Shown one piece after another: positions 59,880 through 64,000 of a stretch of DNA of 64,000 nt. How positions within the stretch are numbered: position 1 is the stretch's first letter; each line of letters begins with the position of its first letter. The position numbers were made by a program, and so were the translations under genes. Where the stretch lies: positions 434,001 through 498,000 of the forward strand of contig NW_021940919.1 of assembly GCF_004337985.1 (NCBI RefSeq), given 5' to 3'. Below the pieces are notes generated by a model. The model made no database searches. It worked only from the letters and a program-made list of their open reading frames with translations, and had not been told where the DNA came from. Origin of the DNA: Pyricularia pennisetigena. Its lineage: Eukaryota; Ascomycota; Sordariomycetes; Magnaporthales; Pyriculariaceae.

Positions 59880-60500
59880 CGTGGGTTAAAATTGCCAATA
59901 TTAATATAACGCGTTAATTTTTTAACGTTGGGGGGTTTATAGTTTTTAAAAAGGTATTTAGTTCCAGGTGTACCACGTTCGAAATTTGTAACGATAAATA
60001 AAACGGGCGGTAACCCCGGGAATGCAATAATAGTAAAAATATAAATTTATATAATATTGGCGTTTTGGACGGAATTTTTTGGGTGGACGTATCGAATATT
60101 TGTTTAAATTAATCCATATCGCTTACGTTTTTGGCGGAATAATCTTTTATTCCCGAAAATTGGAAATTTGTGGGTTCGAACCGGTTAAAAAAGCGTAAAT
60201 ATTATATTAATTGCTGCAATTCCCTGCGTAAAAAATCGGTTTTAATAAACGCAGGAAATTTATTATTAAAACGGTATTTAACCCTATTAACGCGTAAACG
60301 TTTTCGGATTTAAGGGTTTCGTAATGTTTTTTTAAAAAAAAATATTCGCGATAAGGTAAATCGGGTAATTTCGTGAAAATTTGCCGTTATTACCCAAACG
60401 TGGATAAATTGTGTAAAATTGGTGCGTCGGTAACGGTTGCGCCAAAATTTGGTAATATCGCGAATAAATTTGGTTTCGGGGTTTATTTCCGCTTCGGATT

Positions 60501-60876
60501 CGGATTTTTTCGGTAATTGTTTTTAATCGATTAAAAAAGGCCTAAATTCCTATTTATTTTCGAATATACTATTGGGCGATAATAATTGGGATAACGATAA
60601 AAACGAAAATAATTGCGATATCGATAAAGGTAATAGGGTTAGGTCGGATGTAAAATATTGGGTTATAAATTACGCGGATGGGAATACTTTTTCGGGTATA
60701 TTTATTAATATTATTGGAAATATATTTTCCATTATTGGATTCGGGTTTTATTTGGTTTAATAATATATCGAATAAAGGTTAATATGCGTAAATATATGGT
60801 ATAATGGTAAAATTTTTTTATTTTTTTGTATATCGGGGGGAATAGTGGTTGGTGATATCGCAGCATTGGGTGTTTT
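60501..60876. other. AT-rich host block, no gene recognised
   Basis: A small + frame at 60572-60760 is Asp/Asn-rich and unlikely to be a gene. No other signal was seen. Confidence 0.4.
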
Positions 60877-61086
60877 GTTGGTGGTACCGCTATAAACGGC
60901 GAAATGCGACAAATTGTTAGTCTCAGTGCTCAGACTAGACCCCCCTGCTCCGCAGTGGGGACCGAGCGCTCCATATACCTTTTAGCCACATGGCTTTTCG
61001 ACCAATTACATTGGCCGAAAAGATCGCGCTCGTTCTAGTCTGAGGACATCTTGTCGCATTTCGCCGTTCATGGCGGTACCACCAAC
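60877..61086 (+). mobile_element. MITE-like element with ~41-bp terminal inverted repeats and a 'B' core
   Basis: Left arm 60877-60917 and right arm 61046-61086 are inverted copies with about 4 mismatches (GTTGGTGGTACCGC, then AACGGCGAAATGCGACAA). Inside is module B, itself bounded by CTCAGACTAGA and TCTAGTCTGAG. It has two hairpins, CCCCCCTGC/GCAGTGGGG and CTTTTCGACCAAT/ATTGGCCGAAAAG. No coding capacity. No clear target duplication was seen. Confidence 0.75.
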
Positions 61087-61690
61087 GATAATCTGTCGCA
61101 TTTCGCCGTTTATAACGGTATTTTTAATAATATATTTAATATTACGATATCGCTTATAATTATTTTATTAATATAAGGATAATTTGTGGTATTCTGCCGT
61201 TTGTAGCGGGTAAATGCAATATATTCGCATTATAATGGTAAAAGAAAATAATGTACCCATAGTATGCAATTAAATATTCGTATAAAAAAATAAATAAAAA
61301 TTATAAAAATATATAGTAATTTGCGTTAAGTTTATTGGAGTTTGCTGAGTACTTGAATGCCGGCCGCGTCTTTATAGCTACTGTATTTGGAAAGATATTA
61401 AAATATTAAATAAAATCTGTAATTTTTTATTATATTTAATTCTTGTTTTAAATAATGGTATGCAATAATTATTTTAATTTAGTTTACAGCTTTTATACCT
61501 TAGTAAACCTAATACTGCAAAGTGCATGCAATTATCGATTAAAATAAAAGTTTTATTAATATTCTTATATAAATTAACAATTTGTTAAAAAATTAAATAA
61601 TTTACGCAAATATTGGTAGAATGAAAATATTTTCACTTGATATATTCCTTAATCAATTTGCTAATAGATTTTATATAAGTTTTTTTTTAT
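61087..61690. other. AT-rich spacer, no gene
   Basis: It contains two further CGCCGTTTATAACGGTA-type motifs (near 61107 and 61198, the second degenerate), otherwise featureless AT-rich DNA. Confidence 0.45.
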
Positions 61691-62460
61691 AAATTTTATT
61701 CAATTAAATAAAGCAAAAAATACAAAAAAAACACAAATTTAGCATTTGTTTATATAAAAACATAAGAAGGGCCGGTATTGCAAATCGGGTTTTACGTTAA
61801 CGTTTATTTATATATATAATCCACTTCTTCAAATTTTGGTTTTCTTAATGTTAGAATTGGTAAAAATGTAAAAGCATTTCGATGGTAAAATATATATAAA
61901 ATTGGATATACCTTACCTATCCGTATATTTAAGGGCTTATATAACTAGGTATACGTACAAAAATGTGATATTATATTAAGTATATATATGCCACCCCCCA
62001 CGTGCAAAAACCACAAAATTCTGCTGCAAAACAAAAATAATATAAAATTAATTAAATAAAGCAAAAAAATTTGTAAAATACACATTTACCATTTGTTTTT
62101 ATTAAACAGTTTTCAAAGCCGATATTGTAAGTACAATTGGATTTGGACGTTTGTTTATATACGTAATCGAATCTTTGAAATTTTGGTTTCATTATCGTTA
62201 AAACTGGTAAAAATATAAGCGAGTTTCGATTGTAAATTATATATAAAAAAGTATATACTTTACCTATCCGCTTATTTAACTGCTTATATAATCCGATATA
62301 AACACCAAAATTTTTTAGAACGATATATACATATATACGACCCTCCACGTGCAAAAAGTATAAAATTTGGTCAAAAATTAAAAATAATATTAAAAAAAAT
62401 CGAAAATCGAAAAAAAAATCGAAAAAACAGTACCGCCATAAACGGATTAAGGGCGGGTTA
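61691..62460 (-). repeat. Right subterminal repeats, two tandem diverged copies
   Basis: Copies at about 61691-62043 and 62044-62460 share AATTAAATAAAGCAAAAAA, AAATTTTGGTTT, TTTACCTATCCG-like and CCACGTGCAAAAA blocks. The second is the inverted partner of 17930-18300. The 146-codon frame at 62052-62492 spans it and looks like a by-product of composition. Confidence 0.7.
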
Positions 62461-62782
62461 TATCCAACTTTTAATTGGCGTACCGGGTGCAAAAAGTTTT
62501 GGATTTATAAAAAAAGCTTAACAATTCCTATTTTCAACGATATTTTTTTTTTCGATATTTTGCGTGGTTGTGGAATAATAAGGGAGTGTCGGTCGCAAAA
62601 AGGCCAAAAATACCGCCATAAACGGCGAAAATCGACAAATTGTCCTCAAACCTAAACCAAAACGTTCTTTGGATGGACCCACAAATACATTGCAAAACCG
62701 CAATTAAGCCACGAAATGGAGCGAAGCGAACGAAATGGATCAATTGTGGAGCTTTGGGCTTCAGGGATAAGCCCTGAGACTA
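62435..62782 (-). repeat. Right terminal inverted repeat with module A (A3), uninterrupted
   Basis: Inverted partner of 18629-18932 plus 26185-26235. It contains the intact, single-copy GCACCCGGTACGCC (in inverted form, 62477-62490), i.e. the unoccupied version of the E1 insertion site. A hairpin (GGGCTT/AAGCCC) lies at its outer end. Confidence 0.82.
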
Positions 62783-62920
62783 ACAAATTGTCCTCAGATT
62801 AGAACGAGCGCGATTTTTTCGGCCAATGTAATTGGTCGAAAAGCCATGTGGCTGAAAGGTACATGGAGCGTTCGGTCCCCATTGCGAAGCAGGGGGGTCT
62901 AGTCTGAGCATTGAGACTAG
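62783..62920 (-). repeat. Terminal module 'B' directly joined to A3 (B2)
   Basis: Begins ACAAATTGTCCTCAGATTAG and ends GCATTGAGACTA. It shares end sequences with module A (ACAAATTGTCCTCA and GAGACTA) but has a different interior, so A and B sit as neighbouring cassettes. Confidence 0.8.
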
Positions 62921-63276
62921 CATTTTTCATCGTTAAATTGCTAAAACTATGAGCTCTACAATATATGGTTTCTTGAAATTGATTATTATTATCTATAATA
63001 ATAATTTTAATAAAACTAGAAAAAAAAATAAAGATAATACTTGATATTTGAAAATTCACGTAATTAAAGCTGTTATAATCATACCGTCTGCGTTAAAAAA
63101 ATAACAAAAATTCAAATATCGCAACGTAGGTTACCCCATGTTTTTACGATTTTTATTAATTTTTTATTTGAGTATTTAATTACATACAGTGGTTATGCTG
63201 TTATTTTTTTCGTATGCAATGCATTCACAGTGCGAATACAGTGCAAATACCTTTTACGAGCTGCGAAATGCCCAAA
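62921..63276. other. AT-rich spacer between B2 and B3
   Basis: No gene; AT-rich, with fewer RIP-like features than the island interior. Confidence 0.45.
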
Positions 63277-63409
63277 GTTGTCCTCAGACTAGAACGAGCG
63301 CGATCTTTTCGGCCAATGTAATTGGTCGAAAAGCCATGTGGCTGAAAGGTACATGGAGCGCTCGGTCCCCACTGCGAAGCAGGGGGGTCTAGTCTGAGCA
63401 CTGAGACTA
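63277..63409 (-). repeat. Terminal module 'B', outermost right copy (B3), island border
   Basis: Near-identical to the core of the MITE-like element at 60918-61050, inverted, and almost unmutated. Composition becomes normal right after its last base. Confidence 0.85.
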
Positions 63410-63916
63410 CAATGGATATACAAACGCATAAAGATGAGATTGCAGCGGACTATAAAATCCCAGCAGACGCCGTTGAAAAGATTACCCTGTGTCGAAAATA
63501 AAACGAGAAAATGATGCGAAAAAAATTAAAAAATTTAAAAAAAAAGTTTAAAAAAAAAACGAATTTTGACAGAAAAGTTTAAAAAAAGAAAAAAAAAACT
63601 TTAATCTTGACGGAAATGCAAACCTCTTTTCGTTAACGAAGTCGCTATTCTATTCGTAGCCGCACCCGTCCCGACCCCAGTGAGTTGTACAGTCAGTAGC
63701 CCCGCACCATTCTGGTCCCCAACGCCTACGGCAAAGTTGCAATAGCTCCCAATTGAGCATCGCCTTTATAGGCATTAGGCATCCAAAACACACCCCATTC
63801 AATCAACTCTGTGGGATGCCGTGTGTATCTATCTGTTAGTGACCACTTAAAAAAAGAATTCCAGGGAGATGTCGCACCAAGGCAACCGGCAACGAACACC
63901 GCCCAAAACAGAAACC
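63410..63916. other. Right flank, no gene recognised
   Basis: Normal composition apart from an A-rich tract near 63500-63600. No protein gene seen. It is the upstream/downstream flank of the tRNA gene. Confidence 0.45.
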
Positions 63917-64000
63917 TGCCCCCGCCCAGGATTGAACTAGGGACCTTCGCATGGAGACCACAACAGATGTGCTACAAGTGCGACGCGCTACCACTACGCC
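63917..64000 (-). tRNA. tRNA-Thr(TGT) with intron, 5' end beyond the window
   Basis: On the minus strand the 3' acceptor CGGGGGC-A lies at 63917-63924. It is preceded by a T arm (CCTAG, loop TTCAATC, CTGGG), a variable loop, and an anticodon arm with stem TCGCA/TGCGA. The loop reads C-T-TGT-A before about 20 extra nt, which fits the standard intron after position 37. The D-arm region GTAGTGGTAGCGC matches an A box. The 5' acceptor strand is cut off by the window end, so pairing cannot be completed. The anticodon TGT reads ACA (Thr). A degenerate tRNA copy is possible. Confidence 0.75.

Larger units (their letters stand above)
50640..60500 (-). pseudogene. DUF6589-like protein, RIP-degraded and split by E4
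   Basis: Reading through CAA-to-TAA stops, minus-strand traces run from about 52250 to 50640. They include QWHATVPFRQKWLQTP, YRD-x-K-I-T followed by WILPVPAFFYIEFNF (near 51720-51765), which resembles the GDQ-T-x-x-R-I...W-x-x-P-V-x-A-x-F-H core of DUF6589, then STHDLRKTFLNCAAMGL and ILPSFDFDGPNLLYLG (50706-51128). Upstream coding continues across the E4 site: FERGTPGTKYLFKNYKPPN (near 59930-59990), then IFPPKKQLFATR (near 52590-52625). The function of DUF6589 is unknown to me. The region 60000-60500 has only poorly resolved traces. Confidence 0.58.
18629..62782. mobile_element. Candidate helicase-bearing element with inverted terminal repeats (host of the gypsy insertions)
   Basis: The left terminus (18629-18932, continuing at 26185 after E1) and the right terminus (62782 back to about 62435) are inverted copies for about 350 bp: module A, a CGACCGACACTCCCTTATTATTCC block, GCACCCGGTACGCC, TTGGATATAACCCG and an ATCCGTTTATRGCGGTA motif. 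Removing E1, E2/E3 and E4 leaves about 15.6 kb. It encodes a RecQ-like helicase and a SNF2-like helicase on + and a DUF6589-like protein on -. All are RIP-degraded. An outer module A at 17618 and B modules up to 63409 extend the borders. Alternatives: a subtelomeric helicase block moved inside the chromosome, or unrelated remnants joined by chance. The inverted termini favour an element. Confidence 0.5.

Noticed and set aside
61691..62460. CRISPR-like or other array at the right end
   Set aside because: Only two long diverged copies (~350 bp) without short spacers, in a eukaryotic genome; a simple tandem subterminal repeat explains it.
17618..63409. Starship element with a DUF3435 tyrosine recombinase
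   Set aside because: No captain-like recombinase frame was found at either end; the gene content (RecQ, SNF2, DUF6589-like) and inverted termini differ.

Overview
The window is nuclear DNA of a filamentous ascomycete (Pezizomycotina; a Sordariomycete is my best guess, inferred from gene content). Evidence: short introns of 84-155 nt with CTAAC-type branch sites, a fungal NLR, an HsbA-like secreted protein, an ABCC transporter, and a long AT-rich tract whose mutations are all C-to-T / G-to-A, i.e. repeat-induced point mutation (RIP).

Left part, 1-17617, normal base composition. First comes a cluster that looks like a two-component death/immunity module. It holds the N-terminal half of a NACHT NLR (minus strand, runs off the left edge) and, divergently, a nucleoside-phosphorylase-like protein. 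The NLR N-terminus and the phosphorylase C-terminus carry the same ~20-residue F-x-G-x-G-[IV]-Q-N-x-G-x4-G-R-D-x2-I motif, the architecture known for amyloid signalling between fungal NLRs and effectors. A dynamin/Mx-like GTPase follows. Then come a secreted HsbA-like protein, a 1501-residue ABCC transporter, and a sulfotransferase-like protein whose C-terminus is nine and a half copies of a 17-residue repeat.

Middle, 17618-63409: a RIP-degraded AT-rich island. Four full-length Ty3/gypsy chromoviruses lie in it: E1 (18933-26184), a tandem dimer E2/E3 sharing one middle LTR (34550-48598), and E4 (52635-59879). Each insertion has a 5-bp target-site duplication. Removing them leaves an older host block of about 15.6-17 kb. 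It encodes a RecQ-like helicase, a SNF2-like helicase and, on the opposite strand, a DUF6589-like protein, and is bounded by inverted terminal and subterminal repeats. It may be an undescribed helicase-bearing mobile element or a relocated subtelomeric block. E1 hit the left terminal repeat, E2/E3 the SNF2 gene and E4 the DUF6589-like gene.

Each gypsy element also carries, antisense to the 3' end of pol, a conserved Cys-containing coiled-coil reading frame. Small terminal modules ('A' and 'B') with TIRs mark both borders of the island. After 63409 the composition is normal again, and an intron-containing tRNA-Thr runs off the right edge.
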